NCBI RefSeq assembly: GCF_033473495.1
Contig: NC_088940.1
Coordinates: forward strand, 2,914,001-2,978,000
DNA: 64,000 bases
Source: Cercospora beticola
Lineage: Eukaryota; Ascomycota; Dothideomycetes; Mycosphaerellales; Mycosphaerellaceae
Reading direction: 5' to 3'
Made by a program: the position numbers and the translations under genes. This document shows positions 44,540-55,799 of this stretch, one piece after another (position 1 is the stretch's first letter; each line of letters begins with the position of its first letter). The notes under the pieces were generated by a model. The model worked only from the letters and a program-made list of their open reading frames with translations. It had not been told where the DNA came from and did not search any database.

Positions 44540-44547
44540 GTCCCACA
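44540..44547. promoter_or_regulatory. GTCCCACA motif in the zinc-finger gene promoter
   Basis: The same 8-mer (reverse of TGTGGGAC) as in the catabolic promoters, ending 39 bases before the zinc-finger ATG. It suggests that the regulator gene belongs to the same control circuit and may regulate itself. Confidence 0.45.
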
Positions 44548-44586
44548 TCACGCTTCTGAACAACAACATGTCTCTGTGCAGCCACT

Positions 44587-46632
44587 ATGCGCACGCGAAC
44601 GGACCGGCCGTGCCCCTTTTGTGCCAAACGATACTCGCGCCTAGAACACTATGAGCGGCACGTCCGCACTCATACCGGAGAGCGGCCGTTTGCGTGCGGG
44701 GAGTGCGAGGCCACCTTTGCTCGCCGCGACACATGGCGCCGTCACATGCGAACGTGCCATTCCAGCGCGGAGGCTGCGTCACCTCCGGCAAGGGACACGG
44801 ACACGACGATGGACCTGACGCAGGCTGTCGATGCCGCCACCATAGACACGAGGTCGATGGCGGATCCGTTGCTAGGTTCTGATCTCCCAACACAAGCCGG
44901 AGATGTTATCGACGTGGACCTTCAACATAAGGACCTTCCTGAATTGGGATGGCAGTGAGACGACTCGCTCGCTCTCGATCCAGACTTCTCCATGGAAGAC
45001 CTCGGCACATATGATCTGTTTAATGCATGCCCTGGAAATCCCTGGTTGCCCTTGCGCCCACCTGATGACCAGCATTCGGGGCACATGTCGGGCGGTCCAC
45101 AGCGTCCGCCGATCGAAATACCACAGCGCTGGTTCAACAAGCGCTCCGTAGACCTGCAACCGTCATCAAGACCCTTCACGAGTCAAACAACACTCATGCC
45201 GGGTCGAGAGGACGAGATCTCTCGAGATGCCCTTGCTGGTAGTTTGCGAAAACAACTTCCCGATGTTACGCTTCCATCCACGGGCTTTCTCAATCGCTGT
45301 ATTCGCATGTTCTGCACTCAGCTTTGGCACATCATCCCCATTGTACATCTGCCAACGTTTCGTCCTGCTCAAACCAACCCACTGCTCTTGCTTTCCATTT
45401 GCTCGCTTAGCGCTTTAGCTGAAGGGTCGCCAGATGCGCTGTACCACGCGGAACGACTGTTGACCGCGATCAACAAAGCTATTCTCATATCATCGCAGCC
45501 AAGCGAAGTAGTATCGATCGAGCAGACTCTACCGATACTGCAGGCGGCGGCCATTGGGCAGACATATGCACTGCTTTCTGGAAAGACCACGGACTTGATG
45601 CTCTCTCAGCTTTACCATGGCCCGCTTGGGTTTGGCGTTCTGGCATCGGAGAAACTCATGCTGCACTCCCGTGCCACGGAGCTGTCGATGTCCCCGGGTC
45701 TCGACCCAGAGCAAGACTGGAGCAAATGGATACAATTGCAGACGGTCATTCGGCTTCGAAATGCCATTCAGATTCACAATGGTGAGATTTCTGCCATTCT
45801 ACATGCGCCATCCACGTTCAGGAGCGATTCTTTGAAATTGCAGACAGCAGCGCCAGATGCTCTGTATCTGGCAAAGACGCCGGCTGAATGGACTGCTGCG
45901 TCCTCTCGCAACGTACCCGTGTCTTTGCTAGTACCATTCTCTTTGTGTGCAGTAATCGAAGCCTTCATTGCAGAAGCGGGTCAGGCGCGAGCAACGCCGT
46001 TCGCAGAAGTGAGCTTGCAAATGACTCAAGCACTTCTCGCCATGCTTTGCACATGGTTCGACGACTCTATTCAGCTACTGACAGCTGACAGCGCCAATAA
46101 ACTTTCGGTACTGATGCTGTGTCATTCATGCTTCATACACATGTTATGCGACATGGACCTGTTCGAGAGAGCCTGCGGTAGGGAAGGCGCGCAAGCTGCA
46201 AGCACTCAAGACAAGCAAACGGTTAAAGAATGGGCCAGTACAGCAGATGCTCGGCGAGCTGCGAGTCACGCACTCTGCATTCAGCTACTACTAGAACGCT
46301 TCCGTCTCTCAGATGTTCCCGGTATGCACGTCGCCCGCTCATCATGGCACGCGGGCCTTCTCTTGGCGGTTTACTCTTCCTATGCCCCGGTCACTGCGAA
46401 TGCTCAATCGTGGAAGCTCGAGGACACATTCTCCGAGTTCAACTCCGTGCGAAAGGCCAAATGCTACACTGAGCAGGAATGGACGAGTGCAACCTGTGAC
46501 ATTACTCCCGAGCGATGTAGCGCTGCGAGCTTCGCAATGGCCGCCGTACTCAGACGCTTGGGCCCGTGGCACAACGCTGCGACATATGCTGATACACTAG
46601 GACATGTGATAGACCTACTGGAGCGAGACTAG
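44587..46632 (+). CDS. C2H2 zinc-finger / fungal-specific transcription factor with an in-frame TGA
   Basis: The first 123 codons encode two tandem C2H2 fingers ([21 protein letters not shown] and [26 protein letters not shown], given here by their key residues C-x2-C-x12-H-x3-H). The fingers are followed by an acidic linker. A TGA at 44956-44958 ends the frame, but the same frame resumes at once ([19 protein letters not shown]) and runs to 46632. It includes the fungal transcription-factor middle-homology domain: [15 protein letters not shown], a helical core, and the C-terminal [15 protein letters not shown] region. Read through, the protein would be ~681 residues. I tested the donor GTGAGA at 44954 with nearby acceptors; none restores the frame. 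It may be a nonsense allele, an error, or true readthrough. It lies next to the catabolic cluster and is its most likely regulator. Confidence 0.75.
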
Positions 46633-47288
46633 CTCAGACTTTCAGTCCCTCGCCAGCCCCATCTTCTGCGCGACTGCGAAGTACTTCTGTACACTTCTGC
46701 GTGCAATCGGGTTCACATGATCATTGGATAATTAAGCGGTTCCGTTCACTGAACTCAACCAGTCGCACTCAATATGCCATGCGCCAGTAAATTCACGTCC
46801 TCCACAGGTCTTCAGGAAGACAACTCGTTTCATCTCTGCCGTGGCACTGGCGCTGCATGCCAAGTGCGCAGCTGAGTTCGCAAGGCTGAGTATACACGAT
46901 CGATCAGTCTCTACTCCAGGATCACATTTGAGCAATGATATACGGGCGCGATGGAACTTACCCACAATCATACAATATGTCCAAATTTCTTATTCTTCGG
47001 GTCAGTTTTGCACGACTTGTTGGACTATGATGTTGCAGCATAAACACCCTCCGGTGGAGGTGCTAGACCCGAACGGGCATCGAGGCGCATCCGTGGCCAG
47101 CTGTGTAGCGATGCGCAAATGCGCAGCTTGCGATTGGCGGTACTGCGGCGAGGCTCCAAGCCACAGGAAGATCACTCAGATCATGCTCCGGCAGTACACA
47201 AATAGACGAATGATCCCGCCGCAGTGGAGGCCCTTCGAAAAGGCGCTTCCGATACGCATCTTCCAAGACTCAACAGCGTCTCCCTGCG
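46633..47288. other. Intergenic with a decayed gene fragment
   Basis: No intact gene. The minus strand carries a fragment reading AWHIECDWLSSVNG, with a possible intron (GTAAGT near 46960, acceptor CTCAG near 46895). This is one copy of a dispersed repeat found again at 50.5 kb. Confidence 0.35.
46654..46830 (-). repeat. Dispersed repeat / gene remnant, copy 1
   Basis: This aligns with 50511-50690. Shared landmarks are GCCCCATCTTC, GGATAAT.AAG and TTCC.TT.ACTGAACTCAAC. On the minus strand both copies encode W..E....LSSVNG, so they are remnants or divergent members of one small-protein family. The copy here has a stop right after the shared peptide. Confidence 0.45.
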
Positions 47289-50200
47289 ATGGTTTCTACT
47301 TCAGCAGAGAGTGATGGTCTGCTCAAAGCCAGTGCCGGCCGGGAACCGCAGCATGCCATTCCTCGCCGACCCCTACCAGGCCAGCCTGTGCTAGCCCGTG
47401 AGCAAGACAAAGCACATCATCCGTCCGTCGGCGTTCGCGACCTCCTCCTCAAAAGGGACGCGCCGTCTCACAGCTCTCGACAATCCATCGAGATGGAATA
47501 TTGGTCATCATTTTGGCTGCGGAAGACGACCTTGATATCCTTTGCAGCTTTGTTTGTGGCTCTCGCTGCATCCCTCATCATCCTCTGGCTAGCCAACAGA
47601 AGTCAGGATGGATTTCAGGTTTCCTATATCCAGAACCACTATGCTTGGACATATGGTCCGACCGCTGTCATGGTCATCGTTGTCAGTCTCTGGCGACAGG
47701 TTGACTACTACTGCAAGATACTGCAGCCCTGGAAAGAGCTCCAACGCGGGCCAGCAACTGCAGAGAGAAGCTTGCTCCTCGATTACATTGGACCGATCAA
47801 TTTGGCAACCCTCATCCAAGCTTTGCGATCCATGCGTTGGCCTGTCTTTTGCTCGGTCGCCGGTTTCACGTTACTGAAACTTATGGCTCTGCTATCGACT
47901 GGTCTGCTTGTCCTTTCACCAGTCACCACGAGCCACGGAGTCTCGGTCCAAATGACCAACACGTTCAACGCGAGTGAGATGTGGAGGCCGTTCTATGACA
48001 TCAGCTCCAACTTTGGCGCAACTCCAGTATTCCAATACCTAGGCATACTAGATGGCGACGTTCGGGCACCCAAGGGCACACAGGACGACTTCGTTCACGA
48101 GATCTTCACCCCCGCTCCAAATGAGACCTTCCAAAGCATTGCGGCCGAAGTCGATGTCTTTCGCGCAGAGTTCACTTGCGAAATTGCCGACATCGATTTC
48201 AGGAAGTATCAGAATGGAACAAGCACTCGAACAGCGTTTCTGACCACGCCATCTTGTGCAACTAATGAGCTCAACCTCAACTCGTTCCCTACGTGCTGGG
48301 ATAATAGTACCAAGTGTGAGCAAACTAGAACGGAATTTTACCTCTTGCACTTCAACTGCTCCGGCACACACAACATCGAGTACTCCAAAGACGGCATTGC
48401 TTTGATTGTGAGCAATGTGACGTACCTGCCCATCGCTGGCAATCTAGATCGCTATACCAAAGTGCGACTGGACATGAAGTTCGGGGAGACTGCAGCAATC
48501 TTGTGCCAGCCTGGCTACTCCATGAACAAAGCAATAGTCACCACGGACTCTAGCCAGGAGGCTTTCACGATTCAAAATCTGAGCCGCAGTGGGCAGCTCG
48601 GCAATGTGACGGCCTATGTCGTACAGGAAATCCTTCTTAAAACCTTGTATGAAGCCAGAGAAGACATACTTTCACATCTTGGGGAGCTATCCACTGCTGG
48701 CTTTGTACAAGTCATTGCGGGTGAATCATTGGGCATCGGCGCTGTCAAACTCTGCAGGCATTCTTGGAGGCTTCCTGACAGTCATCAGTTCAGGTTTGTG
48801 GGTTGTTGATCGGAATGTGGTGCTCAGCCGAGCGGTACAGGTCCCTTTGGCGCACATATGGAATGCCACGTGGCATAATAGCTCTCAAGTTGGCGACAGC
48901 GGAGCCGCTGTAACTCTGGACATGATACAAAAGGGCGGCGCAACAACCGCGCCACTCGTGTGGAACGATCACGTTTTGCCTGCTCTTGGGACCGAGGTCA
49001 CCATGAGCGGCGAACTTCCAGCCTACGTGACCGGCTCATCTTCTTTCGACTATACGTTCAAGATCAATGCATTGCGACCTTATCTGGAATGTGAGCCGGT
49101 CAGCGAGGAAAATATCAGTACCGCAGTCTTTGCTGACAACAGCCCGCAAAACTTCATCAACATTAGCTTTCCCTTGAAAGGTCTCTGTCAAAAGGGCGGG
49201 AGAAATGGCACAAATGCGTATTTTGAAGTCAGCTACAGCATGATTCTGAGTAAAAAGCGTGAGTGGACTGGAAAACTGTTAGACCTGCATCTTGGTCCTT
49301 TCTTCGATCGCACAGTGTTCACGGAATCTTCGGCCTATAACGTGACGGAGAAAATGTTGGAGTATGGAGAGCCCTCGTGGGGTCCAGATAACATGATGGG
49401 TTGCCCCTCGATTGGTGTCATAATCGGGGAGTTTGGTAAGCGACGCGATCAAGACATAACTACGGCGCTTCTGTGTACGCAGAAAGTGGAAGAGGTCCAA
49501 CTCAGCGTAACATATCACGGGAACCAGACCAACACTCCAGCTCTCATTGGCGCGAGCGCTCCGCGACCCAAGCCAGGACAATCTCGGTTCCTCGCCAATG
49601 GTACAGAAGGTTTTGATGCCTTCCCTTACCGTGTGCAGACGTACATCGGAGTCTACGACTACGGAGGCGGCCGCGGGAATTTGAGTGCGTTCAGCGCCGG
49701 CCGCGGTGAGTTTAGCGATTGGATCGACAGCTTTGCGGACAACATCGTCAACGGACCAGATGGCGTGCCTTATGAAGAATTGCGAGGTAAGGCCAATCAA
49801 GACAACTTGATTCGAGCGACTCAGAAGCTCTACAACAAGTACATAACCCTCGTCATCGACGCGAACTTTCGGCAAAGCCTTTCAAATCCCCAAGACCATC
49901 CCATCGCGACGGGAAGACTAGAAGTTCTCAGTTCTCGTCTGCATGTCAACTTCGTGTCTAAGATGATTCTGCAGGTTGTGCTCGCATCTATGATCATTAT
50001 GGGTAGCTTCGCATTTTGGCTTGCAGATTTGCGAGAAACCCTGCCTCGTAAGCCGACGTCCATTGCAAGCACAATGGCGTTCCTTGCTGGATCAGATCTC
50101 TGTGGCTCCGCTGGTTCTCCGCCACTGATTCCACCAAATGCGCTACAGATGAACAGCGCAGAGGTCGCCCGGGTGTTCGATGGCTGGTTTCCAAGTCTCG

Positions 50201-50352
50201 GATGGTGGTCAAAATCCAGAAAGGCAGGCTCGAATGGTTTGGAAGGCATGATGACAGATAAGCAGGAGGAAGAAAGGCGATTTGGAATTGACGTTGGAGT
50301 GCCTGACCAGCTTGGATTCAGGAGAAGGCGCAATGTGTTTCGACGTAAGTAA
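47289..50352 (+). CDS. DUF3433-type multi-pass membrane protein
   Basis: Residues 1-70 are soluble, then come blocks typical of fungal DUF3433 proteins: SSFWLRKTTLISFAALFVALAASLIILWL, HYAWTYGPTAVMVIVVSLWRQVDYYCKILQPW, LLLDYI, and a long extracellular region rich in N-x-S/T and Cys. The second half repeats the layout and ends with a helix (MILQVVLASMIIMGSFAFWL) and a cytoplasmic tail. The reading frame changes near 48721-48757. Removing GTGAATC...CTGCAG (37 nt) joins 47289-48720 and 48758-50352 in phase and rebuilds a helix (VIAGILGGFLTVISSGLW), giving 1008 residues. Such an intron would be unusually short, so a one-base frameshift remains possible. Function of the family is unknown; location is probably the plasma membrane. 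Confidence 0.8.
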
Positions 50353-50771
50353 GAGGCATAGGTATCGTCAGTGAGTGGCTGCAATATACATGTTGTTTTG
50401 GTGAGCTCTGGCGCCGAGCGGTATGAAACCTGATCCAATACAACATTTGACTACTTTACAAATTGTCGAAATGATCATGATAAATACGAATCTGCAACCC
50501 CCAGCTTCAAGCCCACAACAGCCCCATCTTCATCGCGTAGCTGCAAAGTGGTCTGTCCATTTCTTCGTCCGTTCGACTTCACGTAAGCTCTGGATAATGA
50601 AGTGTTTCCATTGACTGAACTCAACGAACTGAACTCACTACGCCATGCCGGGCATCCAATGGTACGGTTTTCTGTTGCAATCCACCTTTGCGAGCCGGAA
50701 ACTCCTTCCATAATGGCCTACGCCAAAGAAATCTGCTTGTACTTAGCGTAACTCATTCTGGCAATCGGCGC
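50353..50771. other. Intergenic with repeat copy 2
   Basis: This lies between convergent genes. It contains the second copy of the dispersed repeat (about 50511-50690), which on the minus strand reads PAWRSEFSSLSSVNGNTSL. No intact gene. Confidence 0.4.
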
Positions 50772-52493
50772 TCAGAATCCAAAAAGCCGCCCAAGATTCA
50801 CATCAAACACATTTCCGAATACACTGATTCCAACCTTTCTTCCGATCAGGATTCCACAACCCAGAAACTCGATCTCAGCCGTCTCGTCCAAGACGCCAAT
50901 TCCGCTTTCGACGCCAAGGCCTAGAGTCAGGTCAAAGATACTGGCTTCCGCCTGAATCAGGTCTATGCTCGCACCAACTCCAGCGTAGAATGGCGCCTTG
51001 ACGCCATGAATCTCGGCTGTGAAGACGTCGTATGCAACATGTTGAAAACGACTGACGTGTTTATCCTGAACATAATGCTGAATACTTGCTCGCGCCTCCA
51101 TTGTGGTGGTTTGGAAGAAAATACCTTCTCCGCCATGCTCTTTAACACCCAAAAAGACGTAGAACTTCGTCAGGCCTTCCTTGTTCGGGTCGTCCGCCCA
51201 TTCTACACGCGCTCCAGGGTTCTCATCGAGGGTCTTTTGGAGTTCTGTGGCCGCCATCTCGGTGTGTTTCTCTGGGACGCCGATGATGATTGGAAGGGTG
51301 GCTTCTGCGAATTGTCCTTTGGTGGGCATGATGATTGCCGAAAGTAGGATTTTGTTGTGTCTTGAAGACGGTTGCGAGCGAGTTCGTGCATCGCATTCAA
51401 GGCATACGGTTGTTGGCAGGGAAGGTGGGTAAGGCTGGCTTGGTGGATCCCAAGGACCATTGTAGTCGGGGCCGGACCAGTTGGTCGGTTTGATGACCCA
51501 ATCTCTTGGATCGATATCGATCAGATCATGTTCCGCGGGAGTCACTATGCCCGGAGGTAGGTTCTGAGTACGCTTCAGGACTAAAGGTTGGCCGTCTTTA
51601 TTGACGCGCTGCTTCTTGCTGTCCCAGTACGAGAGCTGCATGTTCCCGCATGTCTTCGAGAAGTTCTTGTCATTACGAACGATGTAGCCATTGCGGTTAC
51701 CCACTAATTTTGACCGGTCGTCAGTAACTTTGGCTGTGTACTGCTCCAACTTCACCTTTTGATGAGAGTGCAGCGCGCTGCACCAGAAAGCATGACTTAC
51801 AGTAATCATCAAGTTCCACTCGGCGTTCCACCCACGAGCCATCCTCATTCTTGACTTCGGCAATAAGCTCATGCTGCTGATCCGCTGGAGTCTGAGGCTG
51901 GAAAATATTCACAGGTCCCAGCTTCGCCTGCTCGCCGAGCCGAATATTTCTCACATTCTCCAGAAACTCCGCACAATCTCCCTCTTGTCGCATAAGGGCT
52001 TCATAATTGAACCTGGTTGTCAAGACGCCGTTCATATTTGCGAGCAAGACTTCAAGATCGATCTCATCTTCAAGAGTATTTCCCCAGCCATTGTTGAGGG
52101 AAGCTTTCAGGAGCATTTTCCCTGGGATTTCTTTACCCTGCGCATCTTTGGCCGTGGGAGTAGTCTCAAGTCTAATGTTGTAGGCAGTGCGACTGAAACC
52201 ATTTTCTTTCTGCACAACTGTCAGAAAAAGCATGTCCAAATCGGAAGTTCTGACATTCGTACCTTACCAACTGCGAATTTGCCGCCATAGTTGTCCACTT
52301 TTGAATGTTAGTGCCGCATAGAAGCAACATGAAAGGCCACCTCACGAAGAATGTTCAAGTCAAAGGTGCTGCTTTTCCATGTTCCGTCGAGTTTCATGCA
52401 CTGAGCATTCAGATGGCATTGGAATTGAAATGGCCTGCTACCATCTTCTAGCTGGATCGTGACTTCTTTGCAGGTTTGTGAAAGGCTTCCCAT
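50772..52493 (-). CDS. CVNH (cyanovirin-N homology) protein with glycine-rich C-terminal domain
   Basis: Four minus-strand exons: 52493-52346, 52297-52268 (30 nt), 52217-51801 and 51733-50772, with introns of 48, 50 and 67 nt and consistent phase, giving 518 residues. The N-terminal half has the two CVNH sequence repeats: SLSQTCKEVTIQ...TWKSSTFDLNILL.NYGGKF, then GFSRTAYNIRLE...EIDLEVLLANMNGVL. A region with a TCGNMQLSYWD motif follows, then a Pro-rich linker. The last ~110 residues are rich in Gly and beta-branched residues (GVGASIDL..., ending IGRKVGISVFGNVFDVNLGRLFGF-like), a tail seen in many fungal proteins of unknown role. CVNH domains bind mannose-rich glycans in other proteins. No signal peptide is visible, so it is probably cytoplasmic. 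The fourth-exon acceptor is the least certain. Confidence 0.7.
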
Positions 52494-53310
52494 GATTCGG
52501 AGAGGACGCTGTCCGCTTTCGGGCCGAATTTTCTTTGAGCCAACGCTTTACTGAATGTCAGAGGTGCAGTGTGTCTCGTTGGAAATTCACAGAATGAGAA
52601 GGATAGCTCGCTCTTGCGAGCTGGCTGCACAGCCCATCTTTATGCTCGGTCGAGCTGAACACGTTGCGCTCAACGAAGACCTTTCCACTGTTTGTGGCTG
52701 GCTGAGGTCTGCTAAGACTGCTATCGCAGAACGCCACTAGCTACGCATAGCGGGGTAGATCTAGTCAGGTACTGCGGAAACCATCACGATACGTTTTTGC
52801 CTTCGCTTTCTGCGAGGTCTACTGCACACCAGTCAAGACGAGCGCCTCAAGTCTGAGCTGGGCCCCATATCTGGTGGCCGTAACAAGCCAAAGCTCGGCC
52901 GGTACTTGGTAGCTACTGCTGACTTTCCTTGGTCAGGCTGTACTTCAATTGTCTTATCTGCTCTCACCTGATCCTGCTCCTCGAACAATAGACAATAGCT
53001 GCACATTATGTTAGCTTTAAAGCGCTCCCAGTGTGCCATATAGGTCTGTGCCATGTGTGACACATTTCTTGGATAACATTGAAATATTCGTTGTACTTCT
53101 GTATCGGAAGGACAAACTGATGACTGTATTCACAATGCAGTCTCGTTCATGCCATAGCCGACTTTTGCTAAAATCTTCTGGGTTCGTCCATAGGCCATTT
53201 AAATGCGCTCAAGCAATATTGCGTCAAGGACTCAAGAAGAACCATGATAGCCACCGCGAACCTATACTCCTCATCAGCCAATCTACACAAGAATGTCAAC
53301 AAGTTTAGAC
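52494..53310. other. Intergenic
   Basis: About 0.8 kb between minus-strand genes. Nothing recognised; it should include the CVNH-gene promoter. Confidence 0.4.
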
Positions 53311-54722
53311 TCACGCGACCATCGGCATGATGATTGCTACAGCCATACCCCAGACGTGCCTGGTGCTCTCATCGATTGGAAAGACGTCACCGCCAAATGC
53401 ATCACCAAGCGCAGGCCAAACCCGGAACCATCTTACTAGATCCCATAGCACGACACCCATCTGACAGATATCGACGCTGCAGCTCAGCAGAACAATGTAC
53501 GTGGTCAGCATGTGCGGCGCTGTCGGCTGAGAAGGCGTGATAATCAGATGATGCTGGATTCTTTGCAGATCTCTGGACAACGCCAAGCTTCCCAAGAGAG
53601 CAGCGTTCAACATAACCATCCCCAAAGCCTAGAGAACTCGCCGTAAGTAGATGACTACAGCATCCGAGCAGTAGCTATGATACCATGCTTTGTCCAGACT
53701 CACCCATACGCCAACCAGACTCGATGATGCTTGCGAAAGATTGTAAGCCGCTGGGACCGCTAATGCCACGTCTAGCACCAAGAGTACAGGGCGGCACAAA
53801 AGCCAATAAGCTACGAAGCACCTGCGGTTGAACGTAGCACTTCGCAGCCTAGAGTAACCGAAATACCTGTCACCGGTCCAATAATGGGGCTCGGGTTATT
53901 GACTGGACAGATCGTAGTATCGTGGGACCAAAAATTCGTCATGCTGGTCGTCGAGAATGATTCCGGCGTTACGGGATAATATTTCAATACTTGCAGCTCT
54001 GCCACGAGTCTTGCGGTAGGACCAAATGGCGCGATATGTAACTAAGGCGCCGTAGATTGTCAAGACGATGGAGCATAGCCTGCCTGGTAATCAGCCACCA
54101 GAAGGCAGTATCGCACACAGACTCATAGTGAGAGGACCAAGCTCGCCAAAAGTGGTCGCGATCTTGCTCAGGTCAGCGAAGCTGCTGGGCTTGGATAAGG
54201 AGGCCGGAAGTCCAGAGAGAAAATGGCGAAGATGTGACAGATAGCATAATCGCCGAACAGGAATGGCAGCAAAGTAGTTAACGCCATAATCACAATAAAA
54301 CGTCTCCTCTTACAGCGAAGCACTGACATCTCAAACTGCAGTTTGAATGTCGAGTTCGCAATCAGAAAGAAGAAACACAGACAATGGCGGCTATCTGTAA
54401 CGGCACCAGAATGGATCAGCGATTAGGGTTACAGGTGCGTACATTGGTCGACACATACTGATAGGGCCATCGTGGCGACAATTTGCATGATATTGTCATG
54501 TTCGATATCCCTGGGTGAAGGGGTCCTCATTTGTGAGATATTGTAGGTCGCCCAAACAAGGAGGCCCATTTGGATCACGCCCAATAGAAGACTGCGATTG
54601 ACGGCCACCCGCATACTCCGACAGACCCGGGCGGCGAAGGCACGGAGTGGAGGTCTCATCGGGATGGCAAAGTTGGTGTTTTCGAGGAAAGTTGCGACAG
54701 AATGATGGCAAGTGAAGGGCAC
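53311..54722 (-). CDS. Multi-exon hypothetical membrane protein, possibly decayed
   Basis: Several separated coding-like segments run along the minus strand. 54722-54459 ends IMQIVATMALS before a GTATGT donor. ~54390-54190 reads FFFLIANSTFKLQFEMSVLRCKRRRFIVIMALTTLLPFLFGDY. ~54080-53900 reads LTIYGALVTYRAIWSYRK. 53625-53311 has two hydrophobic helices (VMLNAALLGSLAL, TYIVLLSCSVDI). Together they look like a polytopic membrane protein. I could not join exons 1 and 2 without a frame error: the join gives IAAIVCVSSF then a stop, while homology continues one frame over. The model is therefore approximate, and the gene may be broken. Related fragments lie at 55.1-55.7 kb. Confidence 0.35.
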
Positions 54723-55799
54723 AGTCAGTCAACCAGCCTGACTGTGATGTATAGGGTGTCAAGAGCCGGTCAGATGTATGTTTTTGCACGCCTGCCGCCC
54801 GATTCGCTGCCGTTGTGATGAGTGGGATGGAATGCTTTTTTCAGCTTAGTGTGGCGTGAACGAGGCTGCACAGCCTGCTGCAGGTGTGTCGAATCACGTA
54901 CTGGCCCCAGATCGCACAGCCTTGCCATGGTGCAGCCTTGTGTCCTCACAGCCTTACAGTCGCACAGGTGTTTCGTTCGCAAGAGAACATGATCCGCCGT
55001 ATTTGAAGAGGGGAAATTCAGCTCGCGAGTTTTGCAAGCCCCATATCCCTATCTCTATCTCTCTCAGCGATTTGTGTTTGTGGTTGGTGATCTCCAAGAA
55101 TGCCTTCCAAGGGACTTGGTTCAACGTCAATCCGGGCTTCCAGTCACGAGGTCGCGGTTTTCGAACATTCGAATGGTCCGGTGTGCTGTGTGCCTGCAGA
55201 ATTGGCATGTATTCTTGAGCGAGGTCGCACGCCATACAAACTTGATCACTGCATTTGAAGGAAGCACTCCTCCGTGAGTGGCTTAAGAGAGGTCATATCC
55301 AAAGCAGGACCGCAGAACGCGCTCCAGGAGCGTAGACTGGTCGGCACATACCGATAGGGTCATCGCGGCGATAACTTGTATGATATCTTTCCAGATCGAT
55401 CATAGTCACCTCGAGGTCGATATACTGCGCCATCGCTTCAATATCAAGGGGCTTTTGGTCACGAGGTCGCGATCGCTGGACATCTTAATGACCCGGTGTG
55501 ATGCATGCCTGCAGACTCGGTACTGGGCGAGGTTGCACGCGAGACCACCTTGAGCACTGCGAGTCTCCACGGCGGATGCGGCACAGGCGGCGGAGCATAT
55601 TCCCAGCTCTCGACGTCGGTCGTACCACAGTAGATGCGGCACTTGCAAGCACTGTGCAGGTATCTTTGTCGACGATCGGGCGGCAACTCGATCCTAGACC
55701 TGGCAGATCCGGAGCGAACATGCTGCTACCGACAGCGGAACGCGTAAAACGCCTCCGAGGAGAAGGATGACACATTAACGTGACGCATTATCGATTCTC
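54723..55799. other. Intergenic with duplicated gene fragments
   Basis: No intact gene. It holds fragments related to the membrane protein at 53.3-54.7 kb (for example a minus-strand IIQVIAAMTLS before GTATGT near 55349, mirroring IMQIVATMALS before GTATGT at 54459) and the ~315 bp duplication described below. Confidence 0.45.
55143..55560. repeat. Two-copy duplication, ~315 bp period
   Basis: The ~105 bp segment from 55143 (GTCACGAGGTCGCG, then CCGGTGTG, TGCCTGCAGA, GCGAGGT.GCACGC) recurs from 55458 in the same order and orientation with about three quarters of the bases matching by eye. Both copies are non-coding now. Confidence 0.6.

Noticed and set aside
44954..44998. Intron starting GTGAGA to bypass the in-frame TGA of the zinc-finger gene
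   Set aside because: The acceptors within reach (ends near 44982 and 44998) give introns of only about 29 and 45 nt and shift the downstream frame; a further one near 45072 also breaks the frame.
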